64,000 nucleotides of DNA, from positions 1 through 64,000 of the forward strand of contig NZ_CP036523.1 of NCBI RefSeq assembly GCF_008151785.1. The letters are read 5' to 3'. The position numbers and the translations under genes were made by a program. This DNA comes from Peptacetobacter hiranonis (GTDB lineage: Bacteria > Bacillota > Clostridia > Peptostreptococcales > Peptostreptococcaceae). This document shows positions 10,685 through 19,739 of this stretch, in pieces (position 1 is the first letter of the stretch; every line of letters starts with the position of its first letter). The notes beneath the pieces were generated by a model. The model saw only the letters and a list, made by a program, of their open reading frames with translations. It was not told the DNA's origin and ran no database searches.

Positions 10685-11356
10685 TTATATTCTATCCGCT
10701 TTATCTATCATATACTGTTCTGCTCTTTCTATATGATTTTTAGCACATTTAGATGCTCTTTCTCCATCACCACTTACTATAGCGTCTATAAGATGAGCAT
10801 GTTCTTCTTTTATACCTATCATTGCATTTTTATCAGACATATATCCTGCTCTAAATCTATATACCTGTTCCCAAAGAGAGTTTATCATCTGAGTAAGCTT
10901 TTTATTTCCAGCTGCTTCAAATATACACTGATGGAATTCTACATCTTTTTTAAGAATTTCATCAAGGTTTCCACCTTCCATTGCAACATTAAGTGACTCT
11001 GATATTTCTTTTAAATTTTCTACTTCTTTTTCATCCATTCTTTCTGCTGCTAAATTTGCTGCAAGACCTTCTAATGCAGATCTAACTTCTAATACATCTA
11101 TTATATCTTTAACAGACATATCAGCTACATACGCACCTTTTCTAGGAAGCATTATTACAAATCCTTCTAATTCCAATTTTCTTATTGCTTCTCTTACAGG
11201 TGTTCTACTTACGCCTAGCTGTTCTGCTAACTGAACTTCCATAAGTCTTTGTCCAGGCTTTAAACTTCCCTCTACAATAGCCTTTCTTAAACTTTCAAAG
11301 ACAACATCTCTAAGTGGTTTATAGTTATCTAAATTTAATTTAGTTAAATTTTCCAT
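10685..11356 (-). CDS. GntR-family regulator, FCD (FadR) type
   Basis: DNA-binding regulator of 223 residues. The winged helix (about 13-78, with LGVSRTPVREAIRKLELEG) is followed by an all-helical FCD effector domain (about 90-215) containing the metal/ligand histidines in DVEFHQCIFEAAGN and EEHAHLIDAI. The effector cannot be read from sequence. Its first 17 bases overlap the end of ispE, so translation is probably coupled. This gene is often found beside ispE in Clostridia, but the target is not established by anything here. Confidence 0.9.
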   Translation of the reverse strand: MENLTKLNLDNYKPLRDVVFESLRKAIVEGSLKPGQRLMEVQLAEQLGVSRTPVREAIRKLELEGFVIMLPRKGAYVADMSVKDIIDVLEVRSALEGLAANLAAERMDEKEVENLKEISESLNVAMEGGNLDEILKKDVEFHQCIFEAAGNKKLTQMINSLWEQVYRFRAGYMSDKNAMIGIKEEHAHLIDAIVSGDGERASKCAKNHIERAEQYMIDKADRI

Positions 11357-12221
11357 TTAATTCAATTCCCCTTTCAGCACTTCTAACAAGATAAACTTGC
11401 TTATATTTATCTAGTAATTCTCTTTTCGCCTTTTCAGCTTCGTCTTGTGAATCAAACAGTCCAAATACTGTAGGACCACTTCCACTCATCATAGTTCCCA
11501 GTACATCACTTCTTTTCATAATATTTTCTATATCTTCTATCTCTGGATGCATTAAAGATGTTACAGATTCTAGGACATTACACATATTTTTTGCAAGTTC
11601 ATCTATTTTATCTTCTTTAAGACATTCTATAAGATATTTATTGTCAGGTCTTTTGGATACATTAGACATATCAAACTTATTATACACTTCTTTTGTAGAT
11701 ACAAATAATTCAGGTTTACAAACTAATACATATATATCATCATTTAACCCCTTTATATCTGTTAGCTTTTCACCTAAATTTTCTGCAAGTACCGCACCTC
11801 CAGATATACAAAACGGAACATCTGCACCAAGTTCAAATCCTATTTCTTTTAACTCTTTCTCACTTAACCCTAATTTCCATATTTTATTAAGAGCTACTAA
11901 AGTTCCAGCTGCATTTGTGCTCCCCCCAGCCATACCTGCTGCAACTGGTATTCTCTTATCTATAAATATTTCAGCTCCCTTTTTTACTCCTGTTCTTTCT
12001 TTTAGAAGATTGGCAGCTTTATATACTATATTGTTCTCATTAACTGGAATTTCCTTACTTTTGCTTTTTAGTATTATTTTTCCATCATTTCGCTCTGTTA
12101 TGTCGAGAATATCATATAAATCAATCGACTGCATTATCATTTCAACAAGATGATATCCATTTGGAAGCTTTCCAAGTACATCTATAGATAAATTTATTTT
12201 TGCTCTACATTTAACCTTCAT
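11340..12221 (-). CDS. ispE: 4-diphosphocytidyl-2-C-methyl-D-erythritol kinase
   Basis: GHMP kinase of the MEP isoprenoid pathway, phosphorylating CDP-methylerythritol. I place the start at the ATG ending at 12221 (MKVKCRAKIN) because GGAGG lies eight bases upstream of it. An in-frame ATG 18 bases earlier has no such site. The resulting 293 residues have AKINLSIDVLGK near 6-17 and the ATP loop PVAAGMAGGSTNAAG near 92-106, with the C-terminal GSGPTVFGLF. First gene of the unit ending at the 9.4 kb terminator. Confidence 0.95.
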   Translation of the reverse strand: MKVKCRAKINLSIDVLGKLPNGYHLVEMIMQSIDLYDILDITERNDGKIILKSKSKEIPVNENNIVYKAANLLKERTGVKKGAEIFIDKRIPVAAGMAGGSTNAAGTLVALNKIWKLGLSEKELKEIGFELGADVPFCISGGAVLAENLGEKLTDIKGLNDDIYVLVCKPELFVSTKEVYNKFDMSNVSKRPDNKYLIECLKEDKIDELAKNMCNVLESVTSLMHPEIEDIENIMKRSDVLGTMMSGSGPTVFGLFDSQDEAEKAKRELLDKYKQVYLVRSAERGIELNGKFN

Positions 12222-12278
12222 TTCACTATCCTCCGACATATTTTTGCAAATAAATAATTTATATAATTAATTATACTA

Positions 12279-12319
12279 CAAAAAATAGGGAATTGTGTAT
12301 ATAATATACAATTCCCTAT
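12279..12319 (-). terminator. Terminator after veg
   Basis: Perfect 12-base stem ATAGGGAATTGT (12285-12296 with 12308-12319), 11-base loop, then six T on the minus strand. Confidence 0.85.
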
Positions 12320-12432
12320 CTTCTAAATCAAATTTGAGTTATTTAATTAAATTTCACTCAAAAAAATTATACAGTATAGATTATTTATCGTATACTGTAG
12401 ATTTTTTTCTCTATAATTTTTAAATATTGTTT

Positions 12433-12705
12433 CTAGCTTACTTTGCGTTCTTCTTCAGATTTTCCTTTTATTACCTGTAATTTCACATTAGAAGTAAGTA
12501 AATCTGAATAACTATAAGAAATTCTAGATGAACCATTAGCTCCATCGTCTACTCTTACTATGAATACACTTGGATATGCTTCCTCAAGTACTCCTCTTTT
12601 TGTGACAATCTGTTTTCTTCCCTTATTAGCCTTTAGCTGCACTCTTTTGCCTATATGCTTTTCAAGAGTAGTTTTTATGTTTTCTAAAGTCTGAACTGTT
12701 GCCAT
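12433..12705 (-). CDS. veg: Veg-like protein
   Basis: Small (90 residue) basic protein of the Veg family, with the family core GKRVQLKANKGRKQ and the SYSYSDLLT stretch near the end. In Bacillus subtilis Veg promotes biofilm matrix gene expression. A ribosome-level or RNA-related role has been suggested by its fold, not shown here. Two adjacent ATGs are possible. The second (12705) has better spacing from AAGGTG. A strong promoter with an extended -10 drives it and a terminator follows, so it is monocistronic. Confidence 0.9.
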   Translation of the reverse strand: MATVQTLENIKTTLEKHIGKRVQLKANKGRKQIVTKRGVLEEAYPSVFIVRVDDGANGSSRISYSYSDLLTSNVKLQVIKGKSEEERKVS

Positions 12706-12736
12706 CATATCACCTTCCCAATTTTTCTATGTTTAC

Positions 12737-12765
12737 ATAATAGCACAAATCCATTTTTTAGTCAA
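12737..12765 (-). promoter_or_regulatory. veg promoter
   Basis: -35 TTGACT (12765-12760), 17-base spacer ending in the extended -10 element TGC, -10 TATTAT (12742-12737). In Bacillus the veg promoter is among the strongest vegetative promoters, and this one fits that pattern. Confidence 0.8.
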
Positions 12766-12917
12766 CCCTAAACTAATTATTTTATATATTTTTTAACATT
12801 TTGTCAATATAATTTTTGATATTATACAGTATTCTATTCAATTATTTTTTCTTATCTATAGATTTTTTATATATAACATATATATATATAATTTTTTCTA
12901 TAAGACTTAAAATACTT

Positions 12918-12946
12918 TTGTATTTTATGACATTTTCATTTATAAT
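12918..12946 (+). promoter_or_regulatory. Promoter of the LysR gene
   Basis: Plus-strand -35 TTGTAT (12918-12923), 17-base spacer, -10 TATAAT (12941-12946), about 100 bases before the LysR ATG. The 348-base veg/lysR spacer is otherwise A+T with a TATATATA run near 12875-12891. The long leader would be where autoregulatory LysR binding is expected, but I see no clear T-N11-A dyad. Confidence 0.55.
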
Positions 12947-13053
12947 TAATAGTATATATGTTTTCTTATAGTTAGATATTTTTATTATTAAATATTTAAA
13001 TAATATATCTACTATATCTACTAAAAAATAAATTTTTTAATTGGTGATTAAGT

Positions 13054-13914
13054 ATGAAAATTGAGAAACTACATTATTTTGAAAGTGTTGCACGTAACAA
13101 AAATTTTACAAAAGCAGCTAAAGAATGTCACATCGCTCAACCCGCAATAAGTCATCATATTCAAAACCTCGAAGAGGAATTGGGTACAGAATTATTTATT
13201 AGAAACAGTAGAAATGTATCATTAACTCCTCAAGGAGAAATCTTCTACAAAGAAGTAGTAAAAATTTTGAAGGCGTATGAAGATGCGGTTATGAAAACAA
13301 AATTTAGTTCAATGTACTCAAAGGGTAAATTGACTATAGGTATGTACGGTTTTAGTTCTCTTAATATTTTAGACCCTGCAGTATCTGCTTTAAAATCAAA
13401 GTATCCAAATGTCGATATTATTTTTGATAGATGCCAGGATGCTTATTATGCCGATTATCTATTGAGTGGTAAATACGATATTATTTTAGCGTATGTATCA
13501 CAGACTTTAGAGCTTCCTGAAAACATAGGCAGTAAGCTTGTTCGCTCTTGTCCTTTTGGTATAATGCTTCCAAAAGATCATGAACTAGCTGAAAAAGATA
13601 CTGTTACAATGAATGATATTGTACACGCAAAAGAGGATGTGTATGTGCTTGATACTCATATAAGCTATATGAAAAAACATACTGATATTCCTCATTCTAG
13701 AATAAAATCAGAGGACGATATGGAACTTCTCTTAATTACTGGTTCTATAAATAAGGCAATTATTTTTACAACTAGACACGAAGCAGATGAATTCCGCAAT
13801 GCTTCTATGACTTTTAGAGAGGTATCTGACAGTGTTATTACCGCAAATCAGGGAATTTATTATCTAAAAAATCATAACAATTGGGTTCTTACTCAATTAC
13901 TGAACAATCTTTAA
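13054..13914 (+). CDS. LysR-family transcriptional regulator
   Basis: The only plus-strand gene in the window. In 286 residues the N-terminal winged helix (1-60, FTKAAKECHIAQPAISHHIQ) is the classic LysR DNA-binding region, followed by a linker helix and a periplasmic-binding-protein-like effector domain (about 90-286). The divergent neighbour is veg and the convergent one is a protein of unknown function, so context gives no clue to the regulon. GGTGAT precedes the ATG. A bidirectional terminator follows. Confidence 0.92.
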   Translation: MKIEKLHYFESVARNKNFTKAAKECHIAQPAISHHIQNLEEELGTELFIRNSRNVSLTPQGEIFYKEVVKILKAYEDAVMKTKFSSMYSKGKLTIGMYGFSSLNILDPAVSALKSKYPNVDIIFDRCQDAYYADYLLSGKYDIILAYVSQTLELPENIGSKLVRSCPFGIMLPKDHELAEKDTVTMNDIVHAKEDVYVLDTHISYMKKHTDIPHSRIKSEDDMELLLITGSINKAIIFTTRHEADEFRNASMTFREVSDSVITANQGIYYLKNHNNWVLTQLLNNL

Positions 13915-13934
13915 ACTAATTACTTTTAAAATAA

Positions 13935-13970
13935 TAGAAAAACACCTTCGATTTCGAAGGTGTTTTTTCT
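13935..13970. terminator. Bidirectional terminator between convergent genes
   Basis: Ten-base stem AACACCTTCG (13941-13950 with 13955-13964) around loop ATTT, flanked by A-run on the left and six T on the right, so it can stop both the LysR transcript and the minus-strand transcript coming from 15.9 kb. Confidence 0.9.
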
Positions 13971-13984
13971 TTGTATATTATTAT

Positions 13985-15916
13985 TTAATTTAGTGGAGTA
14001 TTTCCAATTTCTTTTTTATAAACCATGTATTCTCCAAATTTTTTACCAACTCTTGAGCTTTTCTTTAGGCTTAAGTTTATATCTAGGTTTTCACATATAA
14101 GAGATAATTTTGAATTTATAAGTTCATTAGCTGTTCTTATTATTCTAGGTCTACCAACCTCATCTATAAATCGCTCTATCTCTTCAACAAGTAAATCACC
14201 TACATCAGCTCCTGGTTCAGCAATTTTGCTACTTATTAAATCCCCAGATTTTGCATCTACTATACCGTATATAAATGGCGTTATTGGTTTTATATATTTT
14301 TCATCATTTATAGTTCTTTTAAGCGGAATTATATCTACATCTAGAACAGATTCAACCTTTGGTGCCTCTTTTAGTCTGTTTAATTTATTCTTATCCTTAA
14401 TTTTTTCATTAGATAAGCTATATTCTTCTAGTGGAATTTTTTCAATATAAAACTTCCATTCGTTGTTATCTTTTATATATTCCACACACATTAGCTCATC
14501 AAAATCCATATTTATACTTTCTCTAATATTATCTTCAAATTTTTCTAATATTATCTCCAGATTCTTTAGATGTTTCGTCATATGAGCCACCTCATCTCTA
14601 TCTAGACTGTATGGACTATATCCCTTTTCGAATGAAGTAAAGTATAGCCATTTTCCTTTGCCCTTATATTTAAATCCTAGTTCTTTTATAGTATCTCTCT
14701 GATCTTTTGATAAATCTTCTACATTTCCCCAACGGCATGCTAAATTACTTTTAAGTGATTTAACGTATCCTTTTGGTAAATCCAAAGCTTCACTATAATC
14801 ATTTACTATGAATGTTTTAAAATCATCATATCCTTCATATACATCTACACCATATTCCTTTTCATCTTCACCTAGTATACTGTAAAAAATAGTTTCTTCG
14901 CCTTTTACTTTTAGAGATATAATTTGAAATTCATATACATATTCCCAAGCTTTAAATTTCTTTATTCTTTCAGCTACTTCATATAACTCCATCCACGCTT
15001 CCTTTGTTGGCAGCTCTCTTTTAGATTCAACCTTTTCAGATACAGTGTATTCACTTTCCCATTCTTTCATAATAGGATATACATCATATTGATTATTTTT
15101 AAATTTTTTAAGTGTCTTTTTTTCTACTTTTTTAGGTTTGTTTTTTTGACGTTCTTTATTTTCGAAATCAGGTTTAAATTCATCTGTATAAAAGTCGCTT
15201 CCCTCATAATCTCCAATCCCCATTCTAGGCGAATTATAAATAGGTAGCATATTTTCTGTATATTCCATTTGTATAAACAATTTATTTGACTCTACTTTTT
15301 CCTTACATTCATCACACAAAAAAGCATCATCATCAAAAGAGTATATAATTGTATCAACCCAGCTTGCATTATTTTTCTTACATTTATAACATATTCTTTC
15401 AGGAGGAATATTTCTAGATAACAATACTATGTCCTCTTCTTCATGTCTTCTACCTATTCTATGACTAAATACCATTAATTTTATTTCTGTGATTTTATTT
15501 TCTCCATAAGTATAATCAAACGTTTCCCCAACTGACAAAATGTTTTTTAAAGTATGATACATACTTTGTTCTGGTTCAACGTATAAAAGATTACCACCCG
15601 AAATATATTTATATTTTAAGTTTTTAATTTTAAATATACTTAGACATTGTTCGTTTCCCAGCCATATCTCCCTTAAAAATGTGTCTATTTCTTTTAGCAT
15701 TGTTTTTTCATTAACTTCTATTATCATCCAATAGTCTTCCATTTCCTTTGAAGTTATTAGTATATCGAAAAAACCTTCCATCTCTTTTTTAGCAGCGTAA
15801 ATTTTTTCATCCCTCTTTTCACACTTTACTAAATGCGCCAACATTTCTTTTGGAGCAAGTTTTTTGCCACAATATTTGCATAATCCTTGATTCCCTTTTT
15901 CAACATTTGTAAACAT
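13985..15916 (-). CDS. Unknown protein with zinc fingers and pRiA4b-ORF3-like domain
   Basis: I place the start at the ATG ending at 15916 because GGGGGAT lies eight bases upstream; this gives 643 residues. Near the N-terminus a C-C-H-C knuckle (CKYCGKK then HLVKC) is followed by a region resembling the pRiA4b ORF-3 / IS1096 passenger fold (IIEVNEKTMLKEIDTFLREI, then FDYTYGENKITEIKL). A second four-cysteine finger (CYKCKK, CDECKE) follows, then a charged linker and a C-terminal domain with RPRIIRTANELINSKLSLIC like that of DUF6930 proteins. No enzymatic motif is visible. It has its own promoter and ends at the shared terminator. Function unknown. Confidence 0.6.
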   Translation of the reverse strand: MFTNVEKGNQGLCKYCGKKLAPKEMLAHLVKCEKRDEKIYAAKKEMEGFFDILITSKEMEDYWMIIEVNEKTMLKEIDTFLREIWLGNEQCLSIFKIKNLKYKYISGGNLLYVEPEQSMYHTLKNILSVGETFDYTYGENKITEIKLMVFSHRIGRRHEEEDIVLLSRNIPPERICYKCKKNNASWVDTIIYSFDDDAFLCDECKEKVESNKLFIQMEYTENMLPIYNSPRMGIGDYEGSDFYTDEFKPDFENKERQKNKPKKVEKKTLKKFKNNQYDVYPIMKEWESEYTVSEKVESKRELPTKEAWMELYEVAERIKKFKAWEYVYEFQIISLKVKGEETIFYSILGEDEKEYGVDVYEGYDDFKTFIVNDYSEALDLPKGYVKSLKSNLACRWGNVEDLSKDQRDTIKELGFKYKGKGKWLYFTSFEKGYSPYSLDRDEVAHMTKHLKNLEIILEKFEDNIRESINMDFDELMCVEYIKDNNEWKFYIEKIPLEEYSLSNEKIKDKNKLNRLKEAPKVESVLDVDIIPLKRTINDEKYIKPITPFIYGIVDAKSGDLISSKIAEPGADVGDLLVEEIERFIDEVGRPRIIRTANELINSKLSLICENLDINLSLKKSSRVGKKFGEYMVYKKEIGNTPLN

Positions 15917-16053
15917 AATAAAATCCCCCATTTTTTTAAATTCTATTATTTTACCTCTCAATTTAATAATTCTTGTCAAAAATAATAAATTGAATTTTAA
16001 AATAATAAACAAAACATTATTTACAAGTTACTAAATAAGGTTTTTGCGCCATC

Positions 16054-16082
16054 ATTATACATCATAAAAACAAAAAATTCAA
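16054..16082 (-). promoter_or_regulatory. Promoter of the zinc-finger protein gene
   Basis: -35 TTGAAT (16082-16077), 17-base spacer, -10 TATAAT (16059-16054), giving a leader of about 130 bases. The remaining spacer (15917-16243) is A+T rich with no other feature seen. Confidence 0.6.
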
Positions 16083-16243
16083 ATATAATTCAAAAAATAA
16101 ATTAGTAACAATTAATTTATTTCAAGTTTATTTTTAAAAAATTCTAAATAATTAAAGAATTATTTTATTATTCTTATATCCTATTAATTCTATATCTTCT
16201 ATATTTAAATATACTTTTTTTAGTTAACAATATGTTTTTATAC

Positions 16244-16288
16244 AAAAAAGTGCTGCTGCAAATGCTTAAAACACCTGCTATACAGCAC
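16244..16288 (-). terminator. Terminator after the flavodoxin/ferredoxin gene
   Basis: Stem GTGCTG/CAGCAC (16250-16255 with 16283-16288) with a long 27-base loop, then six T on the minus strand. The loop is unusually large, so efficiency is uncertain. Confidence 0.6.
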
Positions 16289-16300
16289 CATTCATTACTT

Positions 16301-17059
16301 TTATATCATAAGTTCATTTTCTTTTCTTTCTGTGCACATTGTTGTAAGTTTATCAACAAGACCAGCCTTCATAGTTTCATCCAATACTCTAGCACCTGTT
16401 GGACATACTTTTATACATCTCATACAAGCCATGCATACATCTTTATCCACAGTTTTAGGATTATCCATAGGTATTGCACCTACTGGACATTTCTGTGCAC
16501 ATAATCCACATTCTACACAGTTTTCATTCGCTTCTGGTTTTAACGCAGATCCTTTCCATTCTTTGTAAGGAATATTTCCCTTAGGCATTAGTTCCGTATT
16601 TATTTCTCCATTTTCAAATTTAGCTTTTATTTCTTCAGAGAATTTTTTTAATTCTTCTTCATCTGATTTATCAGGTCTACCTGCTGCTAAATTTCTAGCT
16701 ATTGAGTGCTCTGCTATTGCAGCTACCATAGCTCCAACTACAAAGCCATTTTCTTCAAGAACATTTTTTAATTCTAGTAGTGTATCATCGTAATCTCTGT
16801 TTCCGTAAACTACAACAGCAACTGCTTTTGCTCCGTTTCCTTTTATTTTATTGATTCTATCCACAGCTACAGTAGGTATTCTTCCTCCAAATGAAGGCAC
16901 AGAAATTATACACATATCCTCAGCTTTTATGTTTACATCTTCGTAATTGAAATGCAGGTCACTTATATCTAAGTCCTTTGTTTCTTCCCAAGCTGATGAA
17001 AGTAGTTTTGTTACTTTTTCTGTCCCTCCTGTAGGACTAAAATAGATTGAATATAGCAT
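16301..17059 (-). CDS. Flavodoxin-ferredoxin fusion (EFR1-type electron carrier)
   Basis: An FMN-binding flavodoxin-like domain (about 1-160, phosphate loop SPTGGTEK near residue 8) is fused to a C-terminal domain with two [4Fe-4S] clusters, CVECGLCAQKCPVG and CMACMRCIKVCPTG. This arrangement is that of EFR1-family redox proteins of anaerobes. The partner is unknown. Of two nearby ATGs I prefer the one ending at 17059 because GAAGGG sits ten bases upstream but only two from the earlier ATG. Monocistronic between the rpsI terminator and its own. Cytoplasmic, 252 residues. Confidence 0.85.
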   Translation of the reverse strand: MLYSIYFSPTGGTEKVTKLLSSAWEETKDLDISDLHFNYEDVNIKAEDMCIISVPSFGGRIPTVAVDRINKIKGNGAKAVAVVVYGNRDYDDTLLELKNVLEENGFVVGAMVAAIAEHSIARNLAAGRPDKSDEEELKKFSEEIKAKFENGEINTELMPKGNIPYKEWKGSALKPEANENCVECGLCAQKCPVGAIPMDNPKTVDKDVCMACMRCIKVCPTGARVLDETMKAGLVDKLTTMCTERKENELMI

Positions 17060-17159
17060 TATAATCATTCCCTTCTACAATAATTTCCTTTAATTTTAAT
17101 TATACGCCTTTATATTTTATAATTTAATAGCTAAATAATAATATTCGTAATTTGAGCAT

Positions 17160-17187
17160 AAAAAAACCCGAGATAAAATATCTCGGG
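17160..17187 (-). terminator. Terminator after rpsI
   Basis: Nine-base stem CCCGAGATA (17167-17175 with 17179-17187), three-base loop, then seven T on the minus strand. Confidence 0.92.
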
Positions 17188-17215
17188 ATTTCTTGCACAA
17201 TATAATACGTAAAAA

Positions 17216-17608
17216 CTATCTTTTTGAGAACTGTGGAGCTCTTCTGGCAGCTTTTAAACCGTATTTCTTTCTTTCTTTCATTCTAGCATCTCTAGTTAAG
17301 AATCCTTCTTTCTTTAAAGCAGGTCTTAAATCTTCGTCAGCTTTTAATAAAGCTCTAGATATACCGTGTCTTATAGCACCAGCCTGTCCAGTGAATCCTC
17401 CACCTTCAACTTTTACTATAACGTCAAATTTATTTTCAGTTTCAGTTAATACTAATGGCTGTTTAACGTCTCTTATTAATGTTTCGTAGTTGAAATATTC
17501 ATCTAACGCTCTACCATTTACTGTTATATTTCCTTCACCTGCAACTAATCTAACTCTAGCTACAGAATGTTTTCTTCTTCCTGTTCCTATGTACTGTACA
17601 TTTGCCAT
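17216..17608 (-). CDS. rpsI: 30S ribosomal protein S9
   Basis: Small-subunit head protein whose C-terminal tail reaches the P-site tRNA. The start at 17608 ([19 protein letters not shown]) is chosen because AGGAGG lies seven bases upstream. The longer frame begins inside the ribosome site. It has 130 residues and ends in the conserved basic tail RRAPQFSKR, whose last arginine contacts tRNA. Directly follows rplM (22-base gap), the usual pair. Confidence 0.97.
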   Translation of the reverse strand: MANVQYIGTGRRKHSVARVRLVAGEGNITVNGRALDEYFNYETLIRDVKQPLVLTETENKFDVIVKVEGGGFTGQAGAIRHGISRALLKADEDLRPALKKEGFLTRDARMKERKKYGLKAARRAPQFSKR

Positions 17609-17630
17609 GATAACTCCTCCTTTCACCTAA

Positions 17631-18059
17631 TTAAAATTCTATTACTTCTGGATTCTGAGCTGCATGATTATGTTCAGCACCAGCGAATACTCTTAATCTA
17701 GTCATCATTCTGCTTCTTAATTTATTTTTTGGTAACATACCGCTAACTGCGTGAGCTACAACTTCTTCAGGTTTTTTAGCCATCATTTCTCTGTATGATA
17801 TTTCTTTTAAACCACCTACATAACCAGTGTGGTATCTGTAGTATTTCTGATCTAATTTTTTACCTGTTAAAACTACTTTTGATGCATTTACAACTACTAC
17901 GAAGTCTCCTCCGTCCACGTGTGGTGTAAATGTTGGTTTATGTTTCCCTCTTAATAATGTTGCAACTTCAGTTGCTAAACGACCTAAAGTTTTTCCTTCA
18001 GCGTCAACTAAGTACCAGTTTCTTTTTACGTCTGCTGGTTTAGCTATATAACTTTTCAT
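17631..18059 (-). CDS. rplM: 50S ribosomal protein L13
   Basis: Early-assembling large-subunit protein. 142 residues with the family segments [17 protein letters not shown] and HNHAAQNPE. In Firmicutes L13 is thought to repress rplM-rpsI by binding an mRNA leader, and a matching leader hairpin lies upstream here. AAGGAGGG precedes the ATG. Confidence 0.97.
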   Translation of the reverse strand: MKSYIAKPADVKRNWYLVDAEGKTLGRLATEVATLLRGKHKPTFTPHVDGGDFVVVVNASKVVLTGKKLDQKYYRYHTGYVGGLKEISYREMMAKKPEEVVAHAVSGMLPKNKLRSRMMTRLRVFAGAEHNHAAQNPEVIEF

Positions 18060-18145
18060 ATCTGTCCCTCCTTAACTTTTTTCCTTTAAAAATATTTTTC
18101 CGTTTATGTCAAGTCCGGGGCAAAGTGGACTTATTAACACATTCT
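18060..18145 (-). promoter_or_regulatory. Candidate L13 leader
   Basis: The rplM leader (about 85 bases) contains AAGTCC, a ten-base loop ACTTTGCCCC, and GGACTT, forming a six-base stem near 18111-18132 on the minus strand, then a G+C-poor linker to the ribosome site. Position and size fit the L13 autoregulatory leader family of Firmicutes. I cannot confirm the full consensus by eye. Confidence 0.5.
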
Positions 18146-18150
18146 TGTAT

Positions 18151-18179
18151 ATTATACGACTTTAACCGAAAAGTGTCAA
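18151..18179 (-). promoter_or_regulatory. Promoter of rplM-rpsI
   Basis: Perfect consensus: -35 TTGACA (18179-18174), 17-base spacer, -10 TATAAT (18156-18151). It starts three bases after the truA stop codon. Confidence 0.92.
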
Positions 18180-18181
18180 GA

Positions 18182-18913
18182 TTAATAGAAAACTTTTTTG
18201 AGGAATAATGCGTGTCCAGGCGCTGTATGACCTGCTTTTGATCTGTCCTGAGATTTTATTATATCCTCCATGCTTTCTGTTATTCTTCCCCTTCCGATAT
18301 CTATAAGCGTACCAGAAAGAATTCTGACCATATTGTAAAGGAATCCGTTTCCTTCAAATTCGAATACAATTAAGTCATCTTCTTTTTCTATTTTAACGCT
18401 TTTTATCGTTCTTACAGTGTCTTTTACGGAAGATCCGCTGCTCATAAAGCCACAGAAATCATATGTTCCAATAAGTGATTCTGCTTCTTTTTTCATCTTT
18501 TCAAAGTCTAAATCATATTTTACTTGATATGATATATCTTTCAAGATAGGATTGCGGTATCTACTATTATACACTAAATATTTGTATATTTTACCTTTTG
18601 CACTATATCTCGCATGAAATTCATCTTCCACTTCCTCGGCATCTATTATAGAGATGTCTTTTGGCAGCTTAGAATTTAATGCATCTGGTATTCTATTTAC
18701 AGGTATTTGAGATTCTATTTTGAAGTTTGCTACCTGCCCAAGTGCATGTACTCCAGCATCAGTTCTTCCTGAACCATTTATTTTTACTTTCTCACCTGTT
18801 ATTTCCTTTATTGCATATTCAATATTTCCCTGTATTCCAGGAGAGTTTGGCTGCTCTTGCCAACCACAATAATTTGCTCCGTTGTATTGAACGGTTATTT
18901 TTATATTTCTCAT
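18182..18913 (-). CDS. truA: tRNA pseudouridine(38-40) synthase
   Basis: Isomerises uridines 38-40 in the anticodon arm. In 243 residues the catalytic aspartate is Asp52 in GSGRTDAGVHALGQ, followed by ARYSAKGKIYKY and GNGFLYNMVRI. GGAGG precedes the ATG. It is the last gene of ecfA1-ecfA2-ecfT-truA, 25 bases behind ecfT. No terminator separates it from the rplM promoter. Confidence 0.96.
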   Translation of the reverse strand: MRNIKITVQYNGANYCGWQEQPNSPGIQGNIEYAIKEITGEKVKINGSGRTDAGVHALGQVANFKIESQIPVNRIPDALNSKLPKDISIIDAEEVEDEFHARYSAKGKIYKYLVYNSRYRNPILKDISYQVKYDLDFEKMKKEAESLIGTYDFCGFMSSGSSVKDTVRTIKSVKIEKEDDLIVFEFEGNGFLYNMVRILSGTLIDIGRGRITESMEDIIKSQDRSKAGHTAPGHALFLKKVFY

Positions 18914-18938
18914 CTAGTCCTCCAAATAGGCAAAACTA

Positions 18939-19739
18939 TTATAATACGTATCTTGATGCAGCTATAAGAGCCATGTAGATTATTATAAGTACCGTAGCAA
19001 TATACTCGCTTTTACCTATTACAGTTTCCTTCATTTTTGTTCTATTGTCTCCACCTCTATAGCATCTAGCTTCCATTGCCATAGCAAGCTCGTCAGCTCT
19101 TCTAAATGCACTTACAAATAGCGGTACTAAAAGTGGAACAAGACTCTTCGCTCTGTTTATAAGCTTCTTACTTTCAAAGTCTGCACCTCTAGACATCTGA
19201 GCTTTCATTATCTTATCAGTTTCGTCTAGTAGTGTTGGTATAAATCTTAAAGCTATAGTCATCATCATTGCAAGTTCATGCACTGGTAAACCTATTTTCT
19301 TAAATGGATTTAATACCCTCTCTATACCATCTGTAAGCGCTATAGGAGATGTTGTAAGCGTTAATAATGATGTACCCACTATAAGCATTGCAAGTCTTAT
19401 AGACATAAATATCGCCTGTCTGATACCTTCTTTAGTTATCGCTAAAAATCCAAATGACCATATTTTTTCACCAGGTATGCAGAACATGTTCACGATAAAT
19501 GTGAATAATATTATCCATTTAAGTGGTTTTAGTCCCTTTAGGATAAATTTTACTGGTATTTTTGACATTACAGTAAGTATTAATAAAACAGCAAATACAC
19601 CTATATACACAGGCATTTTATTTATCATAAATATTGATATCATAAATAATATCGTAGCTATTAATTTTAATCCTGCATCTAATTTGTGTATAGGAGATGA
19701 TGTAGGATAGTACTGACCAACAGTTATATCTTTTAACAT
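18939..19739 (-). CDS. ecfT: ECF transporter transmembrane subunit EcfT
   Basis: Scaffold of energy-coupling-factor vitamin/metal importers. It couples the two ATPases to interchangeable S components. 266 residues with about five membrane helices and the two coupling-helix motifs with Ala-Arg-Gly-like signatures (MSRGADFESK and MEARCYRGGDNRT). The start overlaps the ecfA2 stop (TAATG). No S component gene is in the window, as expected for a group II shared module. Confidence 0.95.
   Translation of the reverse strand: MLKDITVGQYYPTSSPIHKLDAGLKLIATILFMISIFMINKMPVYIGVFAVLLILTVMSKIPVKFILKGLKPLKWIILFTFIVNMFCIPGEKIWSFGFLAITKEGIRQAIFMSIRLAMLIVGTSLLTLTTSPIALTDGIERVLNPFKKIGLPVHELAMMMTIALRFIPTLLDETDKIMKAQMSRGADFESKKLINRAKSLVPLLVPLFVSAFRRADELAMAMEARCYRGGDNRTKMKETVIGKSEYIATVLIIIYMALIAASRYVL

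Noticed and set aside
11641-12153. Plus-strand open frame of 170 codons
   Set aside because: Antisense to ispE, with Ser/Phe-rich composition typical of a reverse-strand shadow.
12870-12895. TATATATA tract upstream of the LysR gene as a replication or regulatory repeat
   Set aside because: Simple A+T repeat expected at this base composition. No further structure.
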